Below, piece by piece: positions 35,679 to 46,979 of a DNA stretch of 64,000 nucleotides. Positions within the stretch are counted from its first letter, which is position 1, and every line of letters starts with the position of its first letter. The position numbers and the translations under genes are program-made. The notes under the pieces were generated by a model. It did no database searches and was not told the origin of the DNA. It was given only the letters and a program-made list of their open reading frames with translations. Source of the DNA: Rhizopus arrhizus (taxonomy: Eukaryota; Mucoromycota; Mucoromycetes; Mucorales; Rhizopodaceae); contig JAKZZE010000018.1 in NCBI GenBank assembly GCA_024220505.1, positions 372,001-436,000 on the forward strand. Direction: 5' to 3'.

Positions 35679-35730
35679 TATTTTGTCCGTTTTTTGCTTT
35701 ATTGAGAATTATAATAGTATCAAAAGGTAT

Positions 35731-35945
35731 TTACATGCAATTTTCAAACTGGTTTGCTGAATGCTGAGTAATATTTTGAAGATGAACAATTGGAACAGTT
35801 TCACTAACCTCAATGATTATTGAGGTAAGAGTTTCTAAATCGCTAAGCTTAGTTCGCTTTACTTTTCCTTTTCTAATGGCCCAAAATTGTTCGATTGGGT
35901 TAAGTTCGGGTAAATAAGGTACTAAATTCTTTTTCCAAAGCAATA
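35731..35945 (-). pseudogene. Tc1/mariner transposase C-terminal fragment
   Basis: The frame reads LVPYLPELNPIEQFWAIRKG and goes on to HLQNITQHSANQF, ending at a stop at 35731. P-E-L-N-P-I-E-Q-F-W is the block around the last catalytic acid of Tc1/mariner (DDE_3) transposases. The rest of the transposase, including the first two catalytic Asp residues, is missing; sequence upstream of 35945 changes into the recombinase tail of the DIRS part. Confidence 0.8.
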
Positions 35946-35984
35946 TTAGTAAAACCATTGATGGCAACAACAAGCACAATTGGC

Positions 35985-36860
35985 AGGACTTTATAACGGC
36001 TATTGTGGGATGTTCCTACTCTACTCCTTGTTGCCTCCGTTCGGACTCCAGATATGGTAATGTTTTCCGAAAGACTGTTGATCATAGAGTTTCCAATGGT
36101 AGTACTGATACGGTCTGTGTTATTTGGTTTGTAGTAGTATTTTTCGAAGGTGTTGCTATTCAAACTCCAGTTGGCATGTTTTTTAACTTCTTCAACCTTG
36201 AAACCTAGCTGTATTGTCTTGGTGCTTGCCGCTGAACGAATCGAATGTGGCTGGTGTTTTGTTGTATCAATCCCAGCTTGAGCCATATCGCTTTTTATCC
36301 AGGAAATCACTGTATTCAGACTGACACTTATTGTCATGTGTTGATCGTTATCAATATAGACTAGAAATAGGGTTTGGTGCTCTGGTAAATTTCCTCTATA
36401 TCTTTTTGTTTGGTGAATAAAGAAGTATGGTGTTGTAACTGGACACAGGTCAGAAGTGTTGGCAATTCCTAGTGTTATTGTCTTTTGTTGAGCTTTCTTA
36501 GGCAATCTTGAGACTAGTGTCACACCCGTAACCCTTTCTTTTTCAGTATGAAATAAGACATCTCTGCACTGTAGTCTGCTGATGTCAGATTTCGGTCTCC
36601 ACAAAGTGAAAATTGAAAGTAACAGTACCGTCTTTTGCTGTAGTTCCATATTTGTCCTTGATTAATCTTAGCAAGATGTCTAAGTCCCATATTTCTATAC
36701 ACTCCCTCAGGAATCTTTATTTGCTGCTTTTTATGTGCTGTGAAAAATCTAGAATCAGGTAATGCTGACCAACACTTGGCTTTGATTGATGGATAATGCT
36801 GAAGGCTGATGCTATCGATGCTCTTATACCGTTCAAATGAGACGTAGAATAATGTCGGTT
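35985..36860 (-). pseudogene. DIRS-type tyrosine recombinase
   Basis: A frame open to 36649 continues upstream in another frame. It has LWRPKSDISRLQCRDVLF (catalytic Arg region near RP-SD), the HxxR block HQPHSIRSAASTK and HANWSLNSNTFEKYYYKP, with the nucleophilic Tyr in the FEKYYYKP block. This wording is typical of DIRS1-like recombinases. A change of frame near 36600-36650 indicates a broken N-terminal part. Confidence 0.8.
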
Positions 36861-37296
36861 TTCAATTATATTTCAATAAATTTTTTAGGGCATATTCCAA
36901 ATGGTTGATTTTTGGCGACTGTTCACTACACTAACTAGTCCATTTTCGCCAATTCCTATTTTACTTGTCTATTGTTTCTTTTCTATGTTTGTGTTGGAAG
37001 TGGCTGATAGTCGTTGCGTCTAAATTTTGTTTTTCCATTGTTGCCTTGATAATTTCCAAGCGGCCAATTGCCAAGGCTTGGATACTTGAAACATCATCAG
37101 TTTTGCTTTTGTCATTTTCAATACCATCAGACACCGGTATTGGGTTGGACAGAACGGGGTTACCAAGACTACTTCCTTCACTTGTTGTTGTTTGAACCTT
37201 CATAATATTTGGGATATCAACTTCCACGGGGGATGCAAGCACAGTCCTTGTTTCGGCCATGTCTGTTTGAAGGCATCTATTTGCATCGCTGCTGGG

Positions 37297-37830
37297 TCAG
37301 GTCGGATACTCCAGTAGTTCTATAGCAAGTAGTTGTGGTGATCTGCGAAGCCGTCGATCAGTAATGGCCCCCACTTCTTTTGAATTTTGTTGAAAATTGT
37401 TCGTGGTAGTGTCCATTCGTAGAGCAGTTTGTGAAGTCTGCTTAGTTGATCTGCTCTGGTATTGCTGATTCCAGGGATATGAACACATTGTAAACGTATC
37501 TGAAATTTCCTTAGTATTGCTTGAATTTTTAGCGCAAGTTTCTGAAGAATTAGAGATGCTGTACCGTCTGCTTTCATCACATACTTGATCGCTGTTGTGC
37601 TGTCCGAAAATACCCTTACATGTTTTCTTTGGTATTTTTCTGCGTATAGTTGCAGGGCTATCCATATCGTCCGTAGTTCTCCTACGTTTATTGAAGTTGA
37701 TTTTTCTTCTTGCGTCCAAAATCTGTGCGTTTCTGTCGTTATGCTGCTTATCCCATAACCACTGTCTGACGCATCTACGTATATATCCACAGCTGGCAGC
37801 GCAGTGAAATCTTCTTTTTGAATTAGTAAT
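37297..37830 (-). pseudogene. DIRS-type RNase H domain
   Basis: The frame 37320-37790 reads MDIYVDASDSGYGISSITTE, then ELRTIWIALQLYAEKY and VRVFSDSTTAIKYVMK, which hold the three acidic residues (D, E, D) of RNase H, and then HIPGISNTRADQLSRL. The domain is followed by the spacer before the recombinase. It is one of the better preserved parts of the element. Confidence 0.8.
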
Positions 37831-37899
37831 CCGTTGTTGATGTTTGAGATTTCTTCCCACCGCGATAGATCCCCTAGACTTCTTGGCGTTAGAGGGCAT

Positions 37900-38660
37900 G
37901 AGCCTTCCCAATTTCGGCGCTGAAGATGAAGATTCCGTGCCTAGTCCTTTTGGAGAAAGCGGAGGTGGAGCAATGCTTCTCGGATTGCTGGTATTACTGC
38001 TATCATTTTCCCGATCAAACTGGCTATCCATCGGCATGAGAATGCAGTCCTTGACTTCTTCAGTTGTTTGATTCGACTTCATATTTTTTTCAACTTTGGT
38101 TGAGGGAGCCTGATCTGCATCGTTGATGTGTTGGATTCGAATCCTAAAAAATTCTTGAGTTCTCTGGGGTTGTATATTGTTCTTTTTGTAGTTGATGAGG
38201 AAGCCTAAATTCTTTAGATGGTTCAATGCCTTTTCTACATTATTTTTCATTTCTTCCTTTAGTTTCGCTACCAAACATATGTCGTCCAAGCAATATACCA
38301 ATCGAATTCCTATCTTCCTCAAAGGCTATATCGCATAACGTATTAGTTTGGAAAACGCACGGGGCGCTACGCTTAGACTGAATGCTAGTGATTTGTATTG
38401 GCATACTGTACTTTGATGCAAGAAGGTGAGGAAAGGTCTGGATTGCTGATGAAAAGGAACTACAACATATGCATCCTTTAAATCTATTTTGCATATAAAA
38501 TCGTCTTACTTCAAAAGCGATCTCAAGGCTGTTACTTCTTCCATCTTGAAATGATGGCATTATACAAACTTGTTTAACTGATTGCAGTCCAGGATAGGCA
38601 GGCGTTTGTTTCTTCTTGTATCGTGAAAAAATTGGAAAGGTAGTCTTTGCTCTGAATTGG
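37900..38660 (-). pseudogene. DIRS-type reverse transcriptase
   Basis: Pieces in two or more frames spell IDLKDAYVVVPFHQQSRPFL, then SLSVAPRVFSKLI and IRLVYCLDDICLVAKLKEEM. The YxDD-type active site reads CLDD. At least two in-frame stops (near 38335 and 38510) and frame changes near 38130 and 38560 disrupt it. Confidence 0.75.
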
Positions 38661-38699
38661 GGAACGCTCTATAATCCCGCCGATATAAACTTATCCACT

Positions 38700-39590
38700 G
38701 CTTGATCTACTGCCAGTCATTCCTCTTCTGATGCTGATTTCATGGGTGATATCTCCATTTTCGTGAAGTTGAGTTCCATTGTGTTTGATATCCTTCTTGT
38801 ATTACCGCCAATGGCCAAGAGTGGTGGATCGTGGACTTCCAATATTGACTGAAGGATTGGAGCCGTTCCCCTGGTAATATCCCATCCTCTGGTATCTTGT
38901 AGTGGCGGTTTCGAGATGAGGGAGAGGTTGCTAAAGAGGATGGGGAGGTGTTTCGGCACCTCATTATTATTGCGGTGGTGGTGGTTGCAATCGTTGCTGG
39001 TTGTGGTGCTGTTGCGGGTTTGGGTTGCCTCGCCCAAAAAAATGTTGTTTGTTTGACAGTTATTTAAATCCACCTCTTGAATTAAAGGAAAAGATTTTTC
39101 CTCGAAAATTAAAACCCCCTCTGCTGTAATTGTAAGATTCTTTTGCATTACCTCTGAGGAGCGACTGTTCAAATCGCGCTTTGTAGACCTGTTCAACAAT
39201 TTCGGGAGCGAATGCCAGGTTCTTGTCAGTTTCCTCCTCTTCTGCAAAGTGTCTGACACTTGAGGGAAGTCTGAGGGCTTTTGTAGCAAGCTCCTTTGCT
39301 TCTTAATCGATAAATTCTGCATACGCATATGCAAAACTGCCAGTCGTCGAGTTTTTTCCAAGACATTGGCAAAGATGCTGTTTTCTTCGTCAATGAGGCA
39401 GCTGAGTTCTTCATAGATTTCTGTTGCAGCTGTTTCCAGTTTTTCTGAGTGTTTGTAGTCTCTGTTAATGGCCTGATAGCTGTCAAATTTGTCTCTTTTG
39501 AGATCGGCATGAAAACATTTGCTGATTGTTTCTGCGGACGTCTATTTTCTTCGTTTGTAACGAGGGAGAGATTGTTGATACTTTTTGAAT
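38700..39590 (-). pseudogene. DIRS-type gag/ORF1 region
   Basis: Starts just inside the right TIR with a Ser/Thr-rich stretch, then moves through two frames (39226-39510 and 38717-39361). The region before the RT ends in RGWDITRGTAPILQSILEVH and PPLLAIGGNTRRISNTMELN, which corresponds to the GGRLxxFxxxWxxxTxDPWVLxxVxxGYxxxF entry of DIRS reverse transcriptases in degraded form. Domain content of the rest is unknown. Confidence 0.6.
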
Positions 39591-39610
39591 TGATCCTTGA
39601 GTGCTGTCAA

Positions 39611-39696
39611 TATCCAAATTAAGTTCAAGTGGTCAATTTTTTAAAAATCCGATCAATATTTTCAAAAAAAGTGTCCAATCGAGAGTGGAAATACTG
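39611..39696 (-). repeat. Right terminal inverted repeat
   Basis: Read on the minus strand it begins CAGTATTTCCACTCTCGATT and matches the left TIR with single-base changes and small gaps. TA follows at 39697-39698. Confidence 0.85.
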
Positions 39697-39884
39697 TACC
39701 TTTTATTTTACTTTTATTGGTCGGGGTTTTTTTTGGCTGAATATCACGTGACCGTTTGTAAAATGAAAAGCTTTTGGCGACACAAGAGAAAGGTAACAAC
39801 AAAAAAATTTAAAGTGACTTTTACTGGGTGATTTTTTTTTCTTTTTCTTTAGCAAAAAAAAAACCGTCTTCCCCCTCAAAATAA

Positions 39885-42800
39885 ATGAGCACCAAACTTA
39901 AACAGTTATTAAAAAGGTCAGAAGTGCTTTCATTGACACAAGACCAAACTGGTATTCCTATTGTTGGAAATGATTTTGAAAGATTAGCAAGACAAGTTAA
40001 AGCTGGAAATGAGAAAATACAATATACAAAAGAACAGCAAGCAAAAGCGTAATAAGAAAAAAAAATATTTATTTTTATTTAACAACTTTATTTTCCTTTT
40101 TGAATAGTCACTATTTTCTTGCAAACAATGGTATTAAAGGACAGGCTGACATTGAGCCTGTCAGTATACGCTATGCTTTTGACACCATACAAACAAGCAA
40201 CTATACGGATATTGAGGTAAATAACATACAAAATTGCTCATTAGCATTTATGCTAAACATATTGGCCAGAAATTTTTAAGTGAAGAGCATGAAAGAATAT
40301 TAATTGATGTTATTGAAGAACAGCGTCGTCAGGTAATACGAAGAATATCAACAAAAACAGGAACGATTTACTAAATGAAACGCGTCTTTTTATATTATTT
40401 TTTTATAAAAAAAGGATGATAATGATTTTCAACAATTCTACAATACACAATTAGATACTTATTCAAAAGAAATTGAACAAGAACAAAAGGAAAAAGAAGA
40501 GCAGCACAATGTGGATCCAAGTGAATTAGCGGATAATATGACTGTAAATTTAAGATGAAGACTGATTAACGCGTACTAACAATCCTTTTAGAGAATAAAT
40601 CAGTATTCTCAGATTATTAAAGCGTTGAATGATTGTAGAATAAATAACAACGATTATGAACTAGTGGAACGATTAGTAACTGTTCAAAATGCATCTGATC
40701 TGAAAAAAGTAAATTGAAAACAAAGCACACGTATACATAACTTAGGGGATATTTGTTAATAAAGTATACCTGTTTATTTTCAATTATAGTCTCAAACAAG
40801 TGTATCACAAGCATGGAACATTTTAAGCTATTTTATAAAGCACACTGATAACGAAGGCCGACATGAAGGAAGATTTACTAAAAGCTATCTTACGCAACCT
40901 TACCAGAGTACTGCTGCTATTAACACTCGACGTGCACTTATCGATGCATCCAGATCTTGGTTAGAAGAACAGTAAAATGATGTAAAGATATTATAAAGAG
41001 AACATAACGCTAATACTTTGTACAGATTTCTTCAAACTGTGAACGAGCAATTACATGCACATGCAACAAAATTGAAAATGGGCGGAAATCCATTTATCAC
41101 GCATCGATTACGCGCATACATTGATGTTAATTATAAAACAAACAGTGGGTGGAAGGAAGAAGGATTGGAAATTGTAAATGAACTACCTATTTGGTTATTC
41201 ATTTACTTGTTATTGCGTACTGGTCATAAGGAGGCAGCAGCTGACTATATAAATAAGAATAAGGATATGTTTAGTTTAGAAAGAAAGTTTGTCGATTACT
41301 TTCAAGAATATATGGAATCCTCTCATCATTGGTAAGATTAAACGGGTATGTTCTTGCTATAAGCTGTATTAAAAGAAAAAATGACTGTAGTGTATCAAAA
41401 ACAACGCATGATGAAATATTAGCAGACTACTATGTATTTGAATATGGCGAACAAAAAGCAGACCCTTACAAGTCTCTTATTTACAAGATTATTGGTCGAT
41501 GTGAATTGAACAAGAAAACCATCAGAGTTATGAAGAATCAAGAGGACTATCTTTGGCTCCAGGTACGCAGAAAAAAAAAACTGAAAAAGCGAATATTTTT
41601 TCACATGTAAAATTAGCTTGTCTTATTAAGGGAAGTTACAGATACCGAAAGATATGCATATGAACGTTACAGACTTGAAGATTTGAAACAGATTATATCA
41701 GTTAATGAAGATCAGAATACGGACGTATGGGCTCACTTCAAGACCTTACTATTAACATTACAATTTGAAAAAGCCATTGGTTATATTTATTCACAAAAGA
41801 AACTTTTGTTAGAAACCACTCATTTTGCTAGTGCACTAGCCTACTATGGTTTACTAAGGATTCCTTCAGCTACTCAGGCTAAGATTGACAAAACAATGTG
41901 TAAATCTAATTATGCAAGCGTATATAATATAGATGAGTTTTAACTTGTTGTTAATAGTAATTACAAATCAAGAAGGATTACATTTGTTCAATTTTTCAAG
42001 GCTCATTTATCAGTACACTCAAACTTATATTTCAGACAGGCCTATAGAAATATTACAATACCTTTATCTTTTATCACTTTACTCAACAAAACAAGGTTAC
42101 CATAACAATGATATGGTGTCTCTTGCTAAATCATATGCATCCAACATCATTGCCAAGAACAAAAACTATAGAGAATTCCTTGATATCATTTATGCACAAA
42201 GAGAGGTAAATTACTGCACATATTTTATATAATGGTATACCTGATTCCTTGTCATCACAAAAAAGCCTTCTATTATTGAGAGTCAAAAAGTGCTTTTAGA
42301 CATCAATTCAGAACAAGAATATGCCGAACAAATTCTGTATCCTATTGCTAGCATACTCCTTCAATCAAGTCGTTGCAGAGAAGCTGTATCAGTTTATAAG
42401 CTATCATTTGTAAGCCAAACAATAAATTTATTTAATGAAAAAAAAAAAAGCTAATTTCTCTTAGGACTCTAATAAACTATATGAAGTATTGGCCAAAGAA
42501 TTGAGTGATGCTTTGCAACACACACAATCTGCAAGATTCCTTGATCCCAAACTTTCTTATAGTGCCAACCAAGAGATGATTGAATTTGCAACAGAGGCAG
42601 TAGAGGATTATAAAAACCAGCAGCATCTGAAATTAGCATTAGATGCAAAGAAGGTTTATACTGTTCATACATTGATTCAGCTACTTCAATTTCGTATGTT
42701 TATGAGGAGGGACAATATTATCAGGCGATAGCAACCATTCAAAGCATGAATATCGTTCCATTCAATGATCAATTTAACTTTATTCAACAAGCAGCTGATA

Positions 42801-43188
42801 GATTTGAACAATTAGATGAGACGATTAGAAAGAACATACCTGAAATATTATTGAATATCATGGATATTTTTCATAAAATTTGGGAATCATACATGTCTGC
42901 ATCAGTCAATGTGGCTATACCCAACAATGTAAGGAAACTTATTCCTACGTACATAATGACTTATTTTATTATTAGACCATAGAAGATATTGAAAAAAATG
43001 TTCGTGCTGTTTTAACATTTGTAGGCATCATTCAGTTCAACATACCGGCAGACATTTTGGTTAAATTAAACAGGTAAAAAAAGCAACAACAACAAAAAGC
43101 ATATACGATAACATACTGATCTTTCCTTTCTTTTTTATTTAGAATTGACATGATTATGGCACAAAGAAGAAAATTTATAGAAACGTAA
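39885..43188 (+). CDS. NIC96: NIC96/NUP93 nucleoporin
   Basis: Inner-ring scaffold nucleoporin that anchors the channel trimer containing Nup49 and binds Nup192. The N-terminus is MSTKLKQLLKRSEVLSLTQD. Many small exons give an all-helical protein; the recognisable Nic96 domain includes NTRRALIDASRSWLEEQ, FLQTVNEQLHAHATKLKMGG, NELPIWLFIYLLLRTGHKEA, LAYYGLLRIPS and NFSRLIYQYTQTYI, ending KLNRIDMIMAQRRKFIET. All junctions I tried keep the frame, so the gene looks intact despite the transposon 189 bp upstream. A possible 5' UTR exon with a CACGTGAC box (39745-39752) lies between the element and the ATG. The stop is only 29 bp from that of convergent NOC2. Confidence 0.9.
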
Positions 43189-43217
43189 ATAATAAAAAAC
43201 CTTGTCTTTATTATGCT

Positions 43218-45360
43218 TTATCGTTGATTACTCCTTTGCTTTAAAAATTTGCCAAACGGTGTTGCTTCAAAATCTGCAGTTCTTAAGAAACTATTTGCCT
43301 CTTCTAATTTTGAAGGTGTATATTCAATGGGTGCACGTTTTTGTTCAATATAATTCTTGTGAGTTTCTAGTTTTTCAATCAATGTACGAAGAGATTTAGC
43401 AAAACGTGTTCCTTTGGACTTTTGTGTAAAATCTTTAAGCTAAATGGTGGATAAAGCAATTAATATTTTTCTTTTCTTTACTAGTCATTATTTTGTAAAT
43501 ACCTTATCAATAGCAGGTATAGCTAATTCAGGGAAAGCAATAGAAAGACCGAGGCAAGCGTAAAAATCTACTAGACTGTCATATGTTACATTATATACAG
43601 CATCTTGATACATTTTGGATGTCAAGTATGCCTTTGGTGTTTTCAAATACAAATCCCACTCAAACTCTGGTAAATCCACAGGTTCTGTTTTTCCTTTAAG
43701 TGCATCATTAGCCATTGCTTCAAATAGAAAAGATGCTAAAGGAATATAATATCCAGTTGAATCCATCAATCCAGTTAGTGTACGAATAAGATGTATACGA
43801 AGAGGCAAAAATTGCGGTACAGCATTTAAGCGAATCGTGTGAAGACAAAGTTCGACAAGTGGATGTACAACAGCCTGCATTGGGCTGGTCTCACCTGTAG
43901 ATGGATCACAAGTGGTAGAAATTACGCTAGCCCAGAAGTCAAGGCAACTAATGTACTGCCATGTATAAATCTTTTTAAAACTCTCTACAGTTTGCTCTTT
44001 CTTTGCCTTTTTCAAATGATCCGCAAGCTGGCTGACGTAAACATGCGCATGTTCGAAGCTAAGTTGAGGATCAACTGTATAAAGATCTGCTACTTCTTCC
44101 AACATTTGTTGAATTACAGAGAGACTGGTTTCATTCAGTTTTGTAGCACGATTTGCAAAGACAAGATAAACGCCCTTGAGTACATTTGGCATATAATTTT
44201 TACGGTTTGCATCTAGTGCTGCTGTTCCCAACTGACGAATGGCTCTGTAACAGCACTGGCGAGTTTCTTCTGAGAGGGACACATCTGACCAACGATCCAA
44301 TAAAACTCGTAAATATTCTGTTGATATTTTAGGAAATGGTCCAAAATAAAGTGTACATGGCTCTAACTGGTTCAGTACATATTGAATAATATCGTCTTCT
44401 GATAGTTCTCGAAGAAATCGAACACAATTGTTGAGGAACAAGCGAATAGTCTTTTCCAGTTTAGGCCAGTTCTTTGTCTTTCCAGGATATTTTTCTTTCT
44501 TTAAAAAGTAAATATGCTTACTCAAGATGGGATATGCTGACTTTAATGTATATCTTATAAGTCTTGTATAAGCTAATAATTTGTTAACTCTTCCGTTCGT
44601 GTTCAACTCTTTTTTCTATAGAAATTACCTCTACTGTTATTAACATGGTAACTAAATTTAACATCATCCCCTGATCGGACAACAGATCTAAATGCCATTA
44701 AAAGCTTCTTCCAAGCAGCAGTTGACTTCTTAACAGTGGCGGCTAAACACCATTCTTTCAGTATTTCCATCGTTACTGGTTCTGAATCGTCATGTTCTTC
44801 ATCTTCGCTCTCTTCTTCCTCCATATCGTCATCTTCCTCCTCTTCCTCCTCTTCCTCTTCTTCTTCTGCGTCTTCTTCCTCTTCATCACTTAACATAAGC
44901 TCCTCTTCCTCTGCATTATCCATATCTACATCTTCTTCAAACGCGTCCAATTCATTCAAGTCACTTTCTTCATCATCACTTAAGTCAAGCTGTTCTTCCG
45001 TATCAATAATGAAATTGCAAAAATAGTCTTCTGTATTAACTTGAGCAGCTCTAAAAAAATAATTAATGCTTAATTTATTGCCTTTTTTTTTTATATATAC
45101 TCTTCTTTGGTTTCTTCTGCTTTAGATGCCTCTTCTTTTTCTTCTGTTTCTTCATTTCCTAATTCAGCAATCTTTTTTAATTTTGTTTTACCCTCTGTTA
45201 TTTGCACACAATACCTTTATGATGCTTTGAAGCTGCACGACGGATTTTGACGTCTTTGAATTTGTTTCTTAAACTTGTTTACTTCCTTTCTCTTCTTTAC
45301 AACACCTTTCAACTTGTTCTTTTGGAACTTGATGGTTGACTTTTTTTCCTTTCTTGACAT
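43218..45360 (-). CDS. NOC2: NOC2, nucleolar complex protein for 60S assembly
   Basis: HEAT-like repeat protein that accompanies Noc1 and Noc3 on pre-60S particles from nucleolus to nucleoplasm. It starts MSRKEKKSTIKFQKNKLKG (basic), followed by a long Glu/Asp tract (around 44800-44950), then ILKEWCLAATVKKSTAAWKK and the conserved core RVNKLLAYTRLIRYTLKSAY and PMQAVVHPLVELCLHTIRLN. The family-specific LRIHLIRTLTGLMDSTGYYI and PLASFLFEAM are present. The C-terminus ends FGKFLKQRSNQR. Four introns are seen, including one at about 43446-43500. No missing part. Confidence 0.92.
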
Positions 45361-46410
45361 TGGCTGATCAATGAATACTAAAACAAAAAAGAAAATTGTA
45401 GATGAGAGATCTGATTCCAAAAAATAAGTAAATGTGACTATATTTCTTATGGCTTATATTTTCCATTTTTACTTAAATATTTGACTGGATTTTTTTAAGA
45501 CAAATTGAATAATGGAGTTTCCCACTTTCCTTTAATTAAAAATTAATAACTTTAATTTAGCACAATTGTCCAAACGATTTTTCTGATAATGAATTTAAGA
45601 AAGTGTCAACTTTAGAACAAATTCTATTAAAAAGTAAAACTATAAGCTTTTATAACTTGGATATTTTCATCAAAATTATTTTGCTTAAACATTTTTCAGT
45701 GAATGACATTTACAAAATTGAATAGACTTTAAATATATTTGTAGTGCTCCAAAAATAATCATTATGTAGCAATTAAGCATTATTAATGATTAACAGTATG
45801 AGTATATGGAAATGTAGGCTTATTAATATGTATTTATATCTACCAATTTAGACGAGTAATCGCCTGTAACAAATTGTATAAAGTTCATGTAGCATTTAGC
45901 CATCTGCATAATACTTAGGGCATTCCACCAACCACATAGTACATATATTAATATCTACACTATGAAAAGCACATAAATTCTGGACATATTATTAAGTAAA
46001 ATCATATATAATTTTGAGTCCTCTTGAAATCTCCATTTTTATTTTTGTAAAAAACTGTCTCGTTCTTACTTATCAACTACTGTAAGTACTATTTGCAGTT
46101 CACATCCTCAAGCACTTAACTCCACCCTCTCTTGTCCTCCTTTATTTGTCTATTCAAGCTTCTTAGTTCCTGTCCATTTCTTTCTCCCTCTCTCCTCTCT
46201 GGCTAGACAAAACAACTCATTACAAAAATTATTTTGTAACAAATATACGATGGAATCAAACGCGATAAAAGAGCTTTAATAAAATGCACAGATACAGTAA
46301 ACAACCTGACTATGACATCCAATGAGTACATACACAAGCTCAACATTAAAGGAAAAGCAACGGGAAAATAATAATGATAGAAACAACGAAAAGGCTAAAC
46401 ATATTTCCAT
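45361..46410. other. Gene-free AT-rich region downstream of NOC2 promoter
   Basis: About 1 kb with no ORF of note. The first part should be the NOC2 promoter. A pyrimidine-rich stretch (about 46110-46205, repeated CTCT/TTCT) precedes the tRNA module. A frame at 46276-46632 (-) is antisense to the tRNA and is not a gene. Confidence 0.4.
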
Positions 46411-46434
46411 CCAATCAAAAGCCATCCACGTGAC
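46411..46434 (+). promoter_or_regulatory. CCAAT and CACGTG boxes upstream of tRNA-Pro, copy A
   Basis: CCAATCA starts 68 bp and CACGTG 52 bp upstream of the tRNA. The second tRNA-Pro copy has the same two boxes at exactly these distances, whereas the bases between and after them have largely diverged. Confidence 0.55.
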
Positions 46435-46478
46435 TTTATTACATATAGTTAATCTTAATTTTACCCAGATATAAAAAT

Positions 46479-46550
46479 GGGTTCTTGGTGAAGTGGTATC
46501 ATTCTTGCTTTGGGTGCAAGAGGCCCCGGGTTCAAACCCCGGAGGACCCC
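46479..46550 (+). tRNA. tRNA-Pro (anticodon UGG), copy A
   Basis: 72 nt, no intron. The acceptor stem GGGTTCT pairs with AGGACCC (one G-T), D stem GTGA/TCAT, anticodon stem CTTGC/GCAAG with loop TTTGGGT (anticodon TGG), T stem CCGGG/CCCGG around TTCAAAC. The A box (TGGTGAAGTGGT) and B box (GGGTTCAAACC) are good. A TTTT terminator follows at 46551. Confidence 0.95.
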
Positions 46551-46664
46551 TTTTACTAATTATTTCCGGAAGAAAGTTTTGCCATTGTAGTACACGCGGT
46601 AAATGTTTTGTTTCCGAAACTATGGAGAACAATGATGATCACAAGAGCAAATTTTGATGTCCAG

Positions 46665-46687
46665 CGACATTGATGTCGGTCGACATC
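46665..46687. repeat. Overlapping palindromes in tRNA module A
   Basis: CGACATTGATGTCG (46665-46678) and GATGTCGGTCGACATC (46672-46687) are two inverted repeats that share a half-site. Copy B keeps the first perfectly (62807-62820) and has one mismatch in the second. They could form alternative hairpins or be binding sites for a dimeric protein. Confidence 0.6.
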
Positions 46688-46957
46688 GTTTGTAAACAAC
46701 ACAAACGATAAGCCACGTCTTTTTTTATATAAACAAGATGAATATTTCTAAACAAAACAAGACATTCAATAGATCAATCTTCTTGCGCTTACAAAAGTAA
46801 TCTTTTCTTATTGGATCACAATTACCTTTTCTTTTCCTTTTCTTTTTACTTATTCTTTCTGATCTGATATTCAAGTTATCACGAAACAAGAAAGGTCTCT
46901 TTTATTATTCTTTATCTTTTATAAAACAATCTTACTCTTAACTTTATTGATCTAAAA

Positions 46958-46979
46958 AGATCTGGTAGCCACTACTTAA
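46958..46979 (+). repeat. AGATCTGGTAG motif, copy A1
   Basis: AGATCTGGTAGCCACTACTT, preceded by TATTGATCT. The same block appears at 47442, at 63100 and, more altered, at 63541. TGGTAG right after a possible repeat end is reminiscent of a retroelement primer-binding site. Confidence 0.5.

Larger units (their letters stand above)
35529..39696 (-). mobile_element. 4.17-kb composite element: DIRS-type retroelement between Tc1/mariner-like terminal inverted repeats
   Basis: The ends are inverted repeats starting CAGTATTTCCACTCTC and are each flanked by TA, the duplication made by Tc1/mariner elements. Inside, on the minus strand and in the order gag - RT - RNase H - tyrosine recombinase, lies a DIRS-like retroelement; between its recombinase end and the left TIR sits the last part of a Tc1/mariner transposase, also on the minus strand. 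Stops and frameshifts in RT and gag show that this copy is decayed. Either a DIRS element jumped into a Tc1-like element that then lost its 5' half, or the two now move as one unit. It fills the space between the methyltransferase stop and the NIC96 promoter. Confidence 0.8.

Noticed and set aside
44736..45026. Poly-Ser plus-strand frame
   Set aside because: Antisense of the Glu/Asp tract of NOC2.
46276..46632. 118-codon minus-strand frame over tRNA-Pro copy A
   Set aside because: Includes the tRNA antisense (GPPGFEPGASCTQ is the well-known false peptide from tRNA genes).
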